A stretch of DNA of 64,000 nucleotides from Brevibacterium limosum (GTDB taxonomy: Bacteria > Actinomycetota > Actinomycetes > Actinomycetales > Brevibacteriaceae). The position numbers and the translations under genes are program-made. Every line of letters begins with the position of its first letter. The stretch's first letter is position 1. Location of the stretch: the NCBI RefSeq assembly GCF_011617705.1, contig NZ_CP050154.1:186001-250000 (forward strand), read 5' to 3'. Shown piece by piece: positions 54,140 through 62,408 of the stretch. Below the pieces are notes generated by a model that saw only the letters and a program-made list of their open reading frames with translations, ran no database searches and had not been told where the DNA came from.

Positions 54140-54340
54140 CAGAATCGGATCTGGCTGGCCAACGTTGCCCACGCCAGAGTGCTACAAGCCTGGAGCGGCC
54201 TGACAACTGACGCTCATGAAATTCGTCGATGGGAGCCGTAGAAGCTACGCATGCACAACTACACGGCGTCGGCGACGATTGCGAGGGGTGGTGCATGTGG
54301 AGAACACCGTCCGCTGGCCCGGGAACATTTTTGCTGGACT
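54140..54340 (+). pseudogene. IS1380-family transposase remnant (C-terminal part)
   Basis: Forward frame from 54140: QNRIWLANVAHARVLQAWSG, then HEIRRWEP, a TAG stop at 54239-54241, KLRMHNYTASATIARGG. The blocks match QNRIWLSIVALAGDLQAWSG and EIRRWEPKKLRMHVYAVPATIAR in the intact transposase at 56608-58074, with differences, so it is a different member. Only about 65 codons are left. Confidence 0.8.
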
Positions 54341-54477
54341 CAGCCAGTTACGCGCCGGACGGGCCTAGAACCTGGATAGATGTTCCGGTGACCGTGTTCA
54401 CGCCGAGTTGAGGAAAGCTCGAGGGCTGGTTCCCCGCCGAGCCGTGGTGACACACGGTCGCCGCGTCATACCCGTTC

Positions 54478-54800
54478 CAAGACATTATTACTGCGTACCG
54501 CAACCCGGACCGATCCGCGGGGAGGAAATCGTTGCAGTTGACCATCGAGTCGATCTCGTAGGGGGTGCCTGCCGGTCTTGTTGAGCTGCGCCGGTTGGGC
54601 CGGACATTGAAGAAGCGCGCAGTGGATGTGCTGGCGTATTTCAATCGGCCGGGGACGCCGCACGGTCCGACGGAGGCGTTGAACGGCCGGCTGGAACACC
54701 TGAGTGGATCAGCGCTGGGGTTCCGGGACCTCACTCACTACATCACATCGTCCGGAACTTGCTCGAAGCTGGAGGATTAAAAGCCCGATTACACTCCTAG
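54478..54800 (+). pseudogene. ISL3-family transposase remnant (C-terminal part), stop and frameshift
   Basis: Forward frame: QDIITAYRNPDRSAGRKSLQ, then a TAG at 54559-54561, then GVPAGLVELRRLGRTLKKRA, YFNRPGTPHGPTEALNGRLE and GSALGFRDLTHYITSS. This is the conserved C-terminus of ISL3 transposases. Near 54750 the frame shifts, and RNLLEAGGLKARLHS in the next frame gives the usual ending. Confidence 0.85.
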
Positions 54801-54877
54801 ACAAGCAGAGCCCTTAAGAGAACAAAAGATTACTAGGAGGGTCCCAAGAATACGACCATCACGTGATGATCGCTACG
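54801..54877. other. Boundary of low-GC island
   Basis: Base composition drops from the usual high GC to roughly half A/T or more from about 54780 onward. The reverse-strand gene after it (stop 54878) has no visible hairpin terminator. Confidence 0.4.
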
Positions 54878-55312
54878 CTAAAAGAATAGTTCTTGAGGGA
54901 GGTTGATACTATGTATTTTACCGTCATTTGTAAACAGGCAGCATGCCGCAAAAGAGCTTGCAGAGTTTATTAAAATATATTCCATAAGCTCACGAGATCT
55001 GCTTGATGAAATGTCCCGCTGGAAGTAGATCAACGACTTTTCGACGTATAGTTCTATATTTCCGGAAAGTTGCTCGGAGATCACTGATAATAGTTCCGCA
55101 GGTAGATAGGCATCATAGGCTAGGATTTCAATCCCTGCTAGATTTCCGGATTCAACATAGTCAACGTTTATTTGCGGGTCGCCTGGATTGGAAGCGTGCA
55201 AAGTAACTACTTCAATATCGCCATTCTTTTCAAGGTTGGTGGAAAAATATACAACTCTGTTGTCTTCGTCTGCCTTGTAGCTCAGCAGCAGATAGTCGGG
55301 CATGTCTTTCAC
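54878..55312 (-). CDS. Small acidic cytoplasmic protein, putative immunity protein
   Basis: 144 residues; ATG 55312 overlaps the stop of the upstream secreted protein by 4 bp. No signal peptide or membrane helix. About 22 acidic against 10 basic residues, so clearly acidic, opposite to its basic neighbour. The sequence (PDYLLLSYKADEDNRVVYF, GIEILAYDAYLPAELLSVIS) has alternating strands and helices; no known family recognised. Low GC (near 42 % in a 60-bp sample) and codon use unlike the core genes. A small acidic protein directly coupled to a secreted toxin-like gene is the usual look of an immunity gene; that role is inferred. Confidence 0.7.
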   Translation of the reverse strand: MKDMPDYLLLSYKADEDNRVVYFSTNLEKNGDIEVVTLHASNPGDPQINVDYVESGNLAGIEILAYDAYLPAELLSVISEQLSGNIELYVEKSLIYFQRDISSSRSRELMEYILINSASSFAACCLFTNDGKIHSINLPQELFF

Positions 55313-55692
55313 AGGCGCTTTGCAGTTACACAGGCGCCGCCGTTATTCAATGATATGAGGACCGTTCTGTCCTGGTACTGCCAGGTCCCATGCTCTCTGT
55401 CCTTGTAGGCGCTTCTCCAGTTATTCTCTACAACAGACTCCGCGTGGCCCTTACTGATTTTCCGCTGTTTCAGTCGAAGTTCACAGTGGTCGGTGTAACC
55501 TGTTATGTACCGCGGCGCACTAGCTAGGACCTCGGCAGGCACATTAGCGTGCGCGCCCCCCGGGGTGCTGCCTGGCGACTTCGAAAGGCTGGCACTTGCT
55601 GCCGGGCCAGCCATGAGTGTCGTTGCTGCAAGGGTGATAGAAGCGCATGCAGCGGAGAGCCTATAGCGTGCTTTAAAATATTCTAGTTTCAT
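55309..55692 (-). CDS. Secreted small basic protein with DUF4258/RelE-like C-terminal domain, putative toxin
   Basis: 127 residues, ATG 55692 behind GAAGGAAGG. Sec signal peptide with cleavage likely after Ala 34 (PAASA). Mature residues 61-127 follow the DUF4258 pattern: H69-x3-R73-x3-R77-x-I79 (HCELRLKQRKISKGHAESVV), a middle turn, then two beta-strands (TWQYQDRTVLISL and GGACVTAKRL, with Thr 123). DUF4258 is a RelE/BECR-like fold found as the toxic tip of polymorphic toxins. Mature charge is about +5. Its stop overlaps the start of an acidic gene. A stand-alone secreted form next to a partner gene is unusual; toxicity is inferred. Confidence 0.7.
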   Translation of the reverse strand: MKLEYFKARYRLSAACASITLAATTLMAGPAASASLSKSPGSTPGGAHANVPAEVLASAPRYITGYTDHCELRLKQRKISKGHAESVVENNWRSAYKDREHGTWQYQDRTVLISLNNGGACVTAKRL

Positions 55693-55712
55693 CAGACTAC
55701 CTTCCTTCGGTT

Positions 55713-56111
55713 TTACGACTGAAATATGTAGGCTTTCACAGTCTTTCCGGGCCCCCTTAGCTCAAACGATTTCTTACTATTTTTAGGACACGCGCGAGGC
55801 GAGAGTTTCGTCGTGCCGTCGTTCCAGGTAGCTTTTACCTGAATGCATTTACCGTCTGAACGCGTGTCTTTGACCCAACCATTTACTCCGGCATTCCCGT
55901 TAACGCAGTCGATAGTCCAGTGAGCCTCGCCGCCTGGAATTTTCGGGTTAAACGAACCTCCGCAGGTCCCCTGCGCCGGTACCTCAATTGTTCCGATCAA
56001 CCCTTCATTACCGGATTTAACCGGTTCCGCCGATACGGGAGTTGAAATCATAATTAGCCCACACGCGAAGATTGCGGACAGACCAATGGTAGAACTCTTC
56101 GAAATTTTCAT
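55713..56111 (-). CDS. Secreted four-cysteine protein, unknown function, island gene 1
   Basis: 132 residues from ATG 56111. Sec signal peptide 1-28 (cleavage after VSA). The mature part of about 104 residues has four Cys (50, 69, 89, 108), fitting two disulfides, plus several Trp/aromatic strands (EAHWTIDCVNGN, CIQVKATWNDGT, KTVKAYIFQS). No family recognised; an all-beta secreted fold is likely. It lies 20 bp before the putative toxin gene and in the same direction, so the three genes probably form one operon. It might be an accessory, a second effector or an antibacterial peptide. Confidence 0.7.
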   Translation of the reverse strand: MKISKSSTIGLSAIFACGLIMISTPVSAEPVKSGNEGLIGTIEVPAQGTCGGSFNPKIPGGEAHWTIDCVNGNAGVNGWVKDTRSDGKCIQVKATWNDGTTKLSPRACPKNSKKSFELRGPGKTVKAYIFQS

Positions 56112-56440
56112 GATAGATCTTCTTGTTTGATTGGAAGCACACTATCACGACATCTGTACGACGTGAAGGGTCAATTCTTGGAACCGGGTCCATGGCCTCC
56201 CTGCGGTATGCCGCCCCAGGGGCAGGATTGGTAGACAGAGCGCGGGCTGGGATCGCAAAAGTAGCGTGACGCCTCTCCGGTCAACAACTCCCCAACCGCG
56301 ACTACACTCTCAACTGCGAAGAGCCAGTTAACTTTCAAGCGGGTTTGAACCTGAGTTCCACAGCTTTTGTGTCCCGAAAATCACCCGTGCAGTAGCCCCG
56401 CTGCGATTTGTGGGGCCATTCCGGTGACCTCGGGGACTAA
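56112..56440. other. Region upstream of toxin-like operon
   Basis: 329 bp between the island operon and the IS1380 element. It should hold the operon promoter: TTGACC (reverse strand, complement at about 56168-56173) is a fair -35, but no matching -10 at 17 bp was found. No gene seen. Confidence 0.4.
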
Positions 56441-58126
56441 CCTCGATTTTTCATGGGTAGCTGTTGCCCATGATTTCGGCTCCGTTGCCGCGTACTGACA
56501 CTGATTCTGCCATTCGAGCATGACACGACCACCGTGTGTCGCCACGGTCCTGCGGGGATCCAACCCCAACCCTTTCCTCAACTCGAACGAACACTGCCAC
56601 CACAGCTCTATCCAGGGGCCGGCCCCGGCAGACTCCGCAACCGGTCGAGGCCAGCAACGATGGATCCAGCCCAGCGGACAGTCTCCTTCATATGCACCAC
56701 GGCCCGGCGCGCTGTTCTCGCGATCGTCGCCGGGACTGCGTACACGTGCATACGCAACTTCTTCGGCTCCCACCTGCGAATCTCGTCACCGGTAAACGCC
56801 AATAGGCCGCTCCAGGCCTGCAGATCCCCGGCAAGAGCGACGATGGACAACCAGATCCGATTCTGGTCGAACCCCTTGAGGGGGAAATTGGCCAACCCGG
56901 TGTCTTTGGCGCTGCGGATCCGATCCTCACATCTGGCTCGCGATCGGTGACGGACTTCCAGATCCGCCAACTGCCCGCCGTTCGTGTTCGTCGCGAACGC
57001 GGTCAGTCGGTATCCGTCGACATCGTCAAATCGCAGTTGGGCACCCGGGTGGGGACGTTCACTGCGGACGATGACTCGCACCCCGTCCGGCCAATCATCG
57101 AGGTCAAGGACACTGGTGAGTTCAGCGACATCGGCGCTATCACGGGGACAGCCGTTCGTGTCGTAGGCCGGCTCCCACGCTTTCATTTTCGTCAGCTGCC
57201 GGTAGAGGTCGGGCATCGACGCAGGCAGCATGAACCCGACCGAATACGACAGACGCCTCCTGGTGAGGAAATTCAGGAAAGCGTGGGTGCCGCCAGCAGT
57301 ATCAGTGCGGATGAGCACCTTGTTCCCCGGACGAGGCTTCCCGCCGGGAAGACCGGCGAGGACATCCTTGACCAGTGTGATGTGGTCGGCGGCGGTATTC
57401 GAACCCGCATTACCGGGACGCAGCAGCCCAGCAACGGGTTCGCCACAGCCTGGTCTTCCGTGGTCGATGAACGCCAGCAGCGGATGGAACCCGAACTCCT
57501 TCTTGTAGGTGGGCTTCGCGTCTTCCTTCTCACTGTGAGCGGTGACCAAGGTGGCATCGATGTCAACGATCAACGGAGTCGAAGCATCTGTCTCGTAGTT
57601 GGGTGCCTGATCGCCGGCGAGTGCCCAAACCCGGGAACGGGCCGCCGCCCGAGCAGTGTTGATCGCAGCCAGTACTCGATCGGTGTCATCGGCGAGGGTG
57701 CGGATGAGGCGGGTGATCGTCGGGTTCGACGCCACTGGGCCGTAGAGGCCGGGTTCATCGCGGAGGACGGAGCTATCAGACATGGCGTCGCCGCCGAAGG
57801 CGAGGGTGATGGCGTTGTCGGTGAGAATCTTGCCGGGGTCGTGGATAGCGAAGGGTTTCTTCCATGCTGCCAGCGCCTGCTTCAACTGGTGGCCCAGCCC
57901 GCTGGTGTGCACGGTTTCGGTCAGCAGCAGTCCGCCGGCTTGCCCGAGGGCGTTGTTGGGCGTGGTATCGACGTGCAAGCGAGGATAGCTACGGGTAGGC
58001 TTGACTTTGAGAGTGCTCCTTTGATCTGGGTTCTGGTTGTTGTGGTAAACACCATGATCCCTGGTCAGGAGCACTTTTCTCTTACCCGTCCACTATCCGA
58101 CCGGTCCTAATCATGAAATCCCGAGG
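56441..58126 (-). mobile_element. IS1380-family insertion sequence, apparently complete, about 1.69 kb
   Basis: Imperfect terminal repeats: left 56441 starts CCTCGATTTTTCATG, right end (complement) reads CCTCGGGATTTCATG. Flanks are CTAA on the left and CTAG on the right, 3 of 4 matching, so a target duplication is only suggestive. The transposase inside is intact. The right end sits exactly at the stop codon of the ogt remnant. Confidence 0.85.
56608..58074 (-). CDS. IS1380-family DDE transposase
   Basis: 488 residues from the longest start; the true start may be the GTG of VKPTRSYPRL about 23 residues in. DDE domain pieces: Asp in PLIVDIDATLVTAHSE, Asp in VLIRTDTAGGTHAFL and Glu in the RCEDRIRSAKDTGL block, the last being the IS1380 hallmark E-R-I pattern. 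No frameshift or stop. ISL3- and IS1380-type fragments nearby show that this region has taken repeated insertions. Confidence 0.93.
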   Translation of the reverse strand: MLLTRDHGVYHNNQNPDQRSTLKVKPTRSYPRLHVDTTPNNALGQAGGLLLTETVHTSGLGHQLKQALAAWKKPFAIHDPGKILTDNAITLAFGGDAMSDSSVLRDEPGLYGPVASNPTITRLIRTLADDTDRVLAAINTARAAARSRVWALAGDQAPNYETDASTPLIVDIDATLVTAHSEKEDAKPTYKKEFGFHPLLAFIDHGRPGCGEPVAGLLRPGNAGSNTAADHITLVKDVLAGLPGGKPRPGNKVLIRTDTAGGTHAFLNFLTRRRLSYSVGFMLPASMPDLYRQLTKMKAWEPAYDTNGCPRDSADVAELTSVLDLDDWPDGVRVIVRSERPHPGAQLRFDDVDGYRLTAFATNTNGGQLADLEVRHRSRARCEDRIRSAKDTGLANFPLKGFDQNRIWLSIVALAGDLQAWSGLLAFTGDEIRRWEPKKLRMHVYAVPATIARTARRAVVHMKETVRWAGSIVAGLDRLRSLPGPAPG

Positions 58127-58560
58127 CTAGGGCAGGGCGTCTTCGATTTCGAGCAATCGCCTCTTGGTCTCGAGTTGGTGACCGGGCAGACCGCCCGAAT
58201 ACCCGCCGAGTCCGCCACCGGCGACGATTCTGTGACAGGGGACGATGATCGGGATCGGATTGAGCCCCATGATCCCGCCGACGGCACGCGCGGGGATTCC
58301 GGTGCCGCTGCGTTCAGCAAGCTGACCGTAGTTGAGGGTTTCTCCGTGGGCGACGGAGTCTGCGAGTGTGGAGAGGACCGCACGTGCAACCTCGGAGAGC
58401 TAGCCGAAGTCGACCGGCAGGGCGAACTCATGAGGCTGCCATAGAAATGGACGTACATCTGGTGAAGCGCTCGGGACGACAGAGGATCCGTTGAATCGTC
58501 TGAGACAGATCCGCGGGAGGCGACCGCCGCTTCGGGGATGGGAAAGTGTGTCGCGAAGAC
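58127..58560 (-). pseudogene. ogt: Methylated-DNA-protein cysteine methyltransferase (Ogt-like), decayed
   Basis: The C-terminal half reads GETLNYGQLAERSGTG, ARAVGGIMGLNPIPIIVPCH with the PCHR alkyl-acceptor Cys, then RIVAGGGLGGYSGGLPGHQL and the stop at 58129-58127. In the same frame a TAG at 58402-58400 interrupts FALPVDFG-stop-LSEVARAV, and the earlier part (RALHQMYVHFYGSL) is in another frame. Hence at least one stop and one frameshift. The repair activity of this copy is lost. The IS1380 end touches its stop codon. Confidence 0.85.
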
Positions 58561-58890
58561 CGCATCGGAGGTGGGTCCTCGGTCACGGGGACCCTCGGAG
58601 GGGATCTCGCGTACTCATGCGACCCGGGCGTTCGATCGCCCGCCGCTCGTGATCGACTGTGGGCGGACAGGGGACCATGGTCGCCGTTTCTCTCGACTCC
58701 TCCGTTCTCGCAGGGCAAAGCTAGCGCACAGCACGGACACGGTTGAGCTAGGCCGCCATGGTGGAGGCGAGTTTACCTTGACCGAGGAGTGAGCTCGGCT
58801 GTGAATGCGGAAGTCCCTTCACCCGCGCGGTTGCGGATGGAGGGACTTCCGGTGCTACAGAGAATGAGTGTCGAGTTCAGAGAGCTCGAA
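58561..58890. other. 330-bp region with no gene, at the right edge of the mobile patch
   Basis: Frames here are short and unlike known proteins; it may contain the lost start of ogt. The terminator of the betaine operon lies at 58808-58851. Confidence 0.4.
58808..58851 (-). terminator. Hairpin after the betaine transporter operon
   Basis: CGGAAGTCCCT at 58808-58818 pairs perfectly with 58841-58851 (11 bp, 22-nt loop). It lies 40 bp downstream of the binding-protein stop. Confidence 0.75.
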
Positions 58891-59811
58891 TCACTTGTCC
58901 TCTTCGGCGAGCTCACCTTCGTAGGCGTCAGGGTTGGCCTTCAGCCACTCGGTGATGGCCGCTGGGGGATCATTCTTGCCGTCCTTGCCATACTCGTTGA
59001 CGACCAGGTCCTCGAGCTCTCCGTACTGCTTGTCATCGAGCTTGATCTTGCCGATGTAGTCGGCGGCATCGGAGAACTCTTCACCGAAGCCCTTGGTGGC
59101 TGTGAAGTGGAGCTTCTCGGGATCACCCATCGCACCCTTCGGGTCCTCGAGGTCCTTGACCGGGTACTCGTTGTTGGCCCAGAACGGACGCCACAGGGTG
59201 ACGACGATGTCCTTCTCCGCATCTGTCGCATTGCCGAGCTCGGTGAGCATGGCAGCTGTCGACGAGGTGACGAGCTCGTACTCGTCATCGAGACCGTATT
59301 CGGGAATCATCGCCTTGGTGGCCTTCGTCAGACCGGCACCGGGCTCGATGCCGATGATCTCGCCGCCGAAGTCCTTGCCCTTGCCCTTGAGGTCCTCGAT
59401 CGAGTTGATGTCCTTCATGTACTTCGGGACGGCGATCGTGAGGACGGCGTTGTCGTAGTAGGCACCGAGGTCCTCGAGGTCATCACCGTATTCATCGATG
59501 TACTGCTTGTGTGTGACCTCGGGCCACGAGGACGGATACATGTCGATATCGCCGTTGGCGACACCGGCATACAGGACAGCGGCGTCGTTGAAGGTCTGGG
59601 TCTCGACGTTGTAGCCCATCTCGCCCAGCTGGTTCTCGAGCAGGAGCGAGATGCTCTGTCCGTCGGTCCAGCCGGTGACGTAGCCGAGCTTGATGTCGCC
59701 CTTGTCGCCGCCTCCGCCGTCGTCCTTCGCCGCTTCCTGCGAGCAACCGGTCAGAGCAAGGCCGAGAGCTGCGGCTGCAGCGACGATCGGGGTGAGGAAT
59801 CTTTTCTTCAT
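58891..59811 (-). CDS. Glycine betaine/proline betaine ABC transporter substrate-binding lipoprotein
   Basis: 306 residues. Lipoprotein signal with lipobox LALTGC (Cys about 23). OpuAC/ProX-type binding protein: GYVTGWTDGQSISLLLENQL, MYPSSWPEVTHKQYI, GIEPGAGLTKATKAMIPEYG, IVVTLWRPFWANNEYPVKDL. The aromatic residues (Trp in WRPFWAN, Trp in TGWTDG and SSWPEV) should form the cage for the quaternary ammonium. Third gene of the operon, 53 bp after the permease gene. A second, broken copy lies at 51100-54139. Confidence 0.93.
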   Translation of the reverse strand: MKKRFLTPIVAAAAALGLALTGCSQEAAKDDGGGGDKGDIKLGYVTGWTDGQSISLLLENQLGEMGYNVETQTFNDAAVLYAGVANGDIDMYPSSWPEVTHKQYIDEYGDDLEDLGAYYDNAVLTIAVPKYMKDINSIEDLKGKGKDFGGEIIGIEPGAGLTKATKAMIPEYGLDDEYELVTSSTAAMLTELGNATDAEKDIVVTLWRPFWANNEYPVKDLEDPKGAMGDPEKLHFTATKGFGEEFSDAADYIGKIKLDDKQYGELEDLVVNEYGKDGKNDPPAAITEWLKANPDAYEGELAEEDK

Positions 59812-59864
59812 TGTGTGTTCCTTTTCTCTAGTGATCGACTATTCAGACTGTGTGGTCCAGCGAT

Positions 59865-60767
59865 TCAGGCCGCTGCCGAAGCCGCCGCCTTGTTCTTCGC
59901 ACCGCGACGGCGCATTCCCGCTACGAGCGAGCGCGGGTAGTCCTTCGCATTGCCCAGGGCCGCGGTGACGCGATCGAGGTAGACCGCGATGATCACCACG
60001 CCGAGTCCGGCTTCGACACCGAGCGGCAGGTTCTGAGTGGCGATCGCTTCGACGACGTTCTTTCCGAGTCCGTCGGCGCCGACCATGCCGGCGATGACGG
60101 CCATGGCCAGTGCGAGCATGATGACCTGGTTGATGCCGGCCATGATCGTCGGCGTGGCCAATGGCAGCTGGACTCCGCGCAGGATCTGGCCGGGAGTCGC
60201 ACCGAAGGACTGTCCGGCTTCGACCGTCTCCGAGTCGACCCCGCGGATGCCGAGCTCCGTGAATCGCACGCCCGGGGGCAGGGCGAAGATCACGGTTGCC
60301 ACGAGGCCGGGAACGACGCCGATTCCGAAGAAGGTGACAGCGGGGATGAGGTAGACGAATGCCGGCATCGTCTGCATGAAGTCGAGGATCGGTTTGATGA
60401 CCGCTGAGGCTTTGTCATTGCGTGCGGCCAGAATGCCGACCGGGACGGCGATGATGATGGCGATGACGGCGGCGATGATGATCAGCGCCAGAGTCTGCAT
60501 CGAGGCCACCCACTGGTCCATCGTCATGATGAAGAACAGGGTGATCAGGGTGCCCACGGCCATCTGCCACGATCGGAAGATCCAGCCGATGAGCGCAAGC
60601 AGAATGATGATGACGAGCGGGTGGAGGTCGACGAGCACGTCGGTGAGGACCTCGATGAGGAAGTTGAACAGCCAGGTGACTGCGTCGAAGAACCACGCGA
60701 CGTTCTCTTTGAGCCAGTCGAATGCTGTGTCGACCCAGGCTCCGATCGGAATTCTGATGTTCTCCAT
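59865..60767 (-). CDS. Glycine betaine ABC transporter permease (ProW/OpuAB-like)
   Basis: 300 residues, ATG overlapping the ATPase stop by 1 bp (TGATG). About six helices. The EAA loop, for contact with the ATPase, is visible as GVDSETVEAGQSFGATPGQILRGVQLPLATPTIMAG. Early helices (LVDLHPLVIIILLALIGWIF, MQTLALIIIAAVIAIIIAVP) match ProW. The N-terminal 50 residues contain an extra amphipathic stretch (VAWFFDAVTWLFNFLIEVL) usual in ProW. Forms the membrane channel for betaine uptake in osmoprotection. Confidence 0.94.
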   Translation of the reverse strand: MENIRIPIGAWVDTAFDWLKENVAWFFDAVTWLFNFLIEVLTDVLVDLHPLVIIILLALIGWIFRSWQMAVGTLITLFFIMTMDQWVASMQTLALIIIAAVIAIIIAVPVGILAARNDKASAVIKPILDFMQTMPAFVYLIPAVTFFGIGVVPGLVATVIFALPPGVRFTELGIRGVDSETVEAGQSFGATPGQILRGVQLPLATPTIMAGINQVIMLALAMAVIAGMVGADGLGKNVVEAIATQNLPLGVEAGLGVVIIAVYLDRVTAALGNAKDYPRSLVAGMRRRGAKNKAAASAAA

Positions 60768-62077
60768 CAGAGGCCACCCCTTTCGTTCGCAGCATCGGCT
60801 TGGGTCGTATCACCGGTTTCGGCGAGGACCTGATCGATGAGACCGGAATCGACGGGTTCCGGCCACTCCGGAGAAGCCTCTTCCTGGGGCGCCTCGTCGT
60901 TGCCGTTCTGATTGCCGAGGGCGGCCAGCAGAGTTGCGCGGGGGACCACGCCCACCAGCTGACCGTCTTCGTTGGTCACCGGCACTGGCAGGGGGGACTC
61001 CGAGGACGGCAGGAAGAGGTCGATGAGCAGATCGTCGGGGGAGGCCGTCTGGGCGGCAGGTTTGATGATGTCGTCCAGTGTCGTCCCACCCTTGCGGAGG
61101 TGGTCGATGCAGTCGCGGTCGTAGACCACGCCGAGGAACTTCCTGTGCCGGTCCATGACATAGATTGCGGAAGCATTGCTCTCGCGCATGCTGCGCAGGG
61201 CTACACGCGGACCGTTCTGGTTCGAGACGGTCTGCCGTGCCTTCTCCATGACGTTGTTGGCAGTCAGGACCCGCGCCCGATCGACGTCGTGGACGAACTG
61301 GGCGACGTAGTCATTGGCCGGGTCGGTGAGGATGTCCTCCGGGGTGCCGACCTGGACGATGCGTCCGTTGCGCATCACCGCGATCCGGTCGCCGAGGAAC
61401 ATCGCCTCATTGAGGTCGTGGGTGATGAAGATAATGGTCTTCTTCAGTTCCCGCTGCAGCTCGACGAGCTGTTCCTGCATCTCGCGGCGAATCAGCGGGT
61501 CGAGTGCGGAGAATGCTTCGTCCATGAGCAGGATGTCGGTCTCGGCCGCAAGCGCGCGTGCCAGGCCGACGCGCTGCTGCATGCCGCCGGAGAGCTGTTC
61601 GGGGAACTTGTCGCCCCAGCCTTCGAGACCGACGGCCCTGAGCCAGCGATCGGCAGCCTTGTCCCGCTCCGACTTCGCGACTCCGCGGATCTCCAGCGCA
61701 TAGGCGGCATTGTCCCGGACCGTGCGGTGCGGGAGCAGTGCGAAGTGCTGGAACACCATCGAGATGTGTTCGCTGCGGACCTTGCGCAGGTCGGCCGAAT
61801 CGATCTTCGCGATGTCGGTGCCCAGCACCTCGACGGATCCGGCCGTGGGCGCCCAGAGACCGTTGAGAGTGCGGATCAGGGTCGATTTGCCCGAACCCGA
61901 CAGGCCCATGACGACGAAGATCTCGCCCTCTTGGACATCGAAGCTCGCGTCGATGACGGCGGCCGTACCGAGTTTCGTCAGATCATCACGGTCAGCGCCC
62001 TCTTCGAGTCGTTTGACGACTTCGTTCTCACGCTTTCCGAAAACTTTGTAGACGTGTGACGCTTTGACAACGCTCAC
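60767..62077 (-). CDS. Glycine betaine ABC transporter ATP-binding protein with CBS domains (ProV/OpuAA-like)
   Basis: Start at GTG 62077 (VSVVKASHVYKVFGK), 6 bp after AAGGAGG (62084-62090); the in-frame ATG at 62110 lacks a ribosome site. 436 residues. Walker A GLSGSGKST, signature LSGGMQQRVGLARAL, Walker B ILLMDEAFSALDP, H-loop IFITHDLNEA. Residues about 280-400 carry a pair of CBS domains, which in OpuA sense ionic strength and gate transport. An acidic/Pro C-terminal tail follows. First gene of the operon; likely induced by osmotic stress, though no operator was recognised. Confidence 0.94.
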   Translation of the reverse strand: MSVVKASHVYKVFGKRENEVVKRLEEGADRDDLTKLGTAAVIDASFDVQEGEIFVVMGLSGSGKSTLIRTLNGLWAPTAGSVEVLGTDIAKIDSADLRKVRSEHISMVFQHFALLPHRTVRDNAAYALEIRGVAKSERDKAADRWLRAVGLEGWGDKFPEQLSGGMQQRVGLARALAAETDILLMDEAFSALDPLIRREMQEQLVELQRELKKTIIFITHDLNEAMFLGDRIAVMRNGRIVQVGTPEDILTDPANDYVAQFVHDVDRARVLTANNVMEKARQTVSNQNGPRVALRSMRESNASAIYVMDRHRKFLGVVYDRDCIDHLRKGGTTLDDIIKPAAQTASPDDLLIDLFLPSSESPLPVPVTNEDGQLVGVVPRATLLAALGNQNGNDEAPQEEASPEWPEPVDSGLIDQVLAETGDTTQADAANERGGL

Positions 62078-62408
62078 GTGCTTCCTCCTTGCATTCTTGG
62101 CAGTCCGCAAGAACGAGAGGCTTCACCCCCGTTTGCACGGTTCGGTGCTCGCAGATCCGAATAGCTCACTTGCGCACGCGCCTCACCGCACACGGATATC
62201 TGATCCACCATTGTAGTTTTGTTCAGGGTTTTCGGTAGAGATCTTATCCGGATTATGCGGCGCGTCACCCTTGACTGGTGCTCTGACCTGGGCAAACAGA
62301 TACTGGTGCGTTACTTGATTGTTATAATCATCGGTTGGGGCAGATAGATATGTCCTTAATGGATTTGTTACCGGATATGGGATTTTGATGCAGGAGGCGG
62401 CCCTGCTT
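62078..62408. promoter_or_regulatory. A/T-rich promoter region of the betaine transporter operon
   Basis: A 331-bp gap before the hydrolase stop. 62190-62380 is clearly A/T-richer than the surroundings. On the reverse strand TACAAT (complement at about 62212-62217) is a possible -10 about 135 bp before the operon start. TTATAAT at about 62328 (forward) points the wrong way for either gene. No gene seen. Confidence 0.4.

Noticed and set aside
53895..54296. 133-residue open frame as an independent gene
   Set aside because: It joins IS1380 remnant (antisense), a betaine-binding fragment and IS21 end sequence.
51100..58800. Prophage or integrative element with integrase
   Set aside because: Only transposase genes and fragments; no integrase, att repeats, phage structural or conjugation genes.
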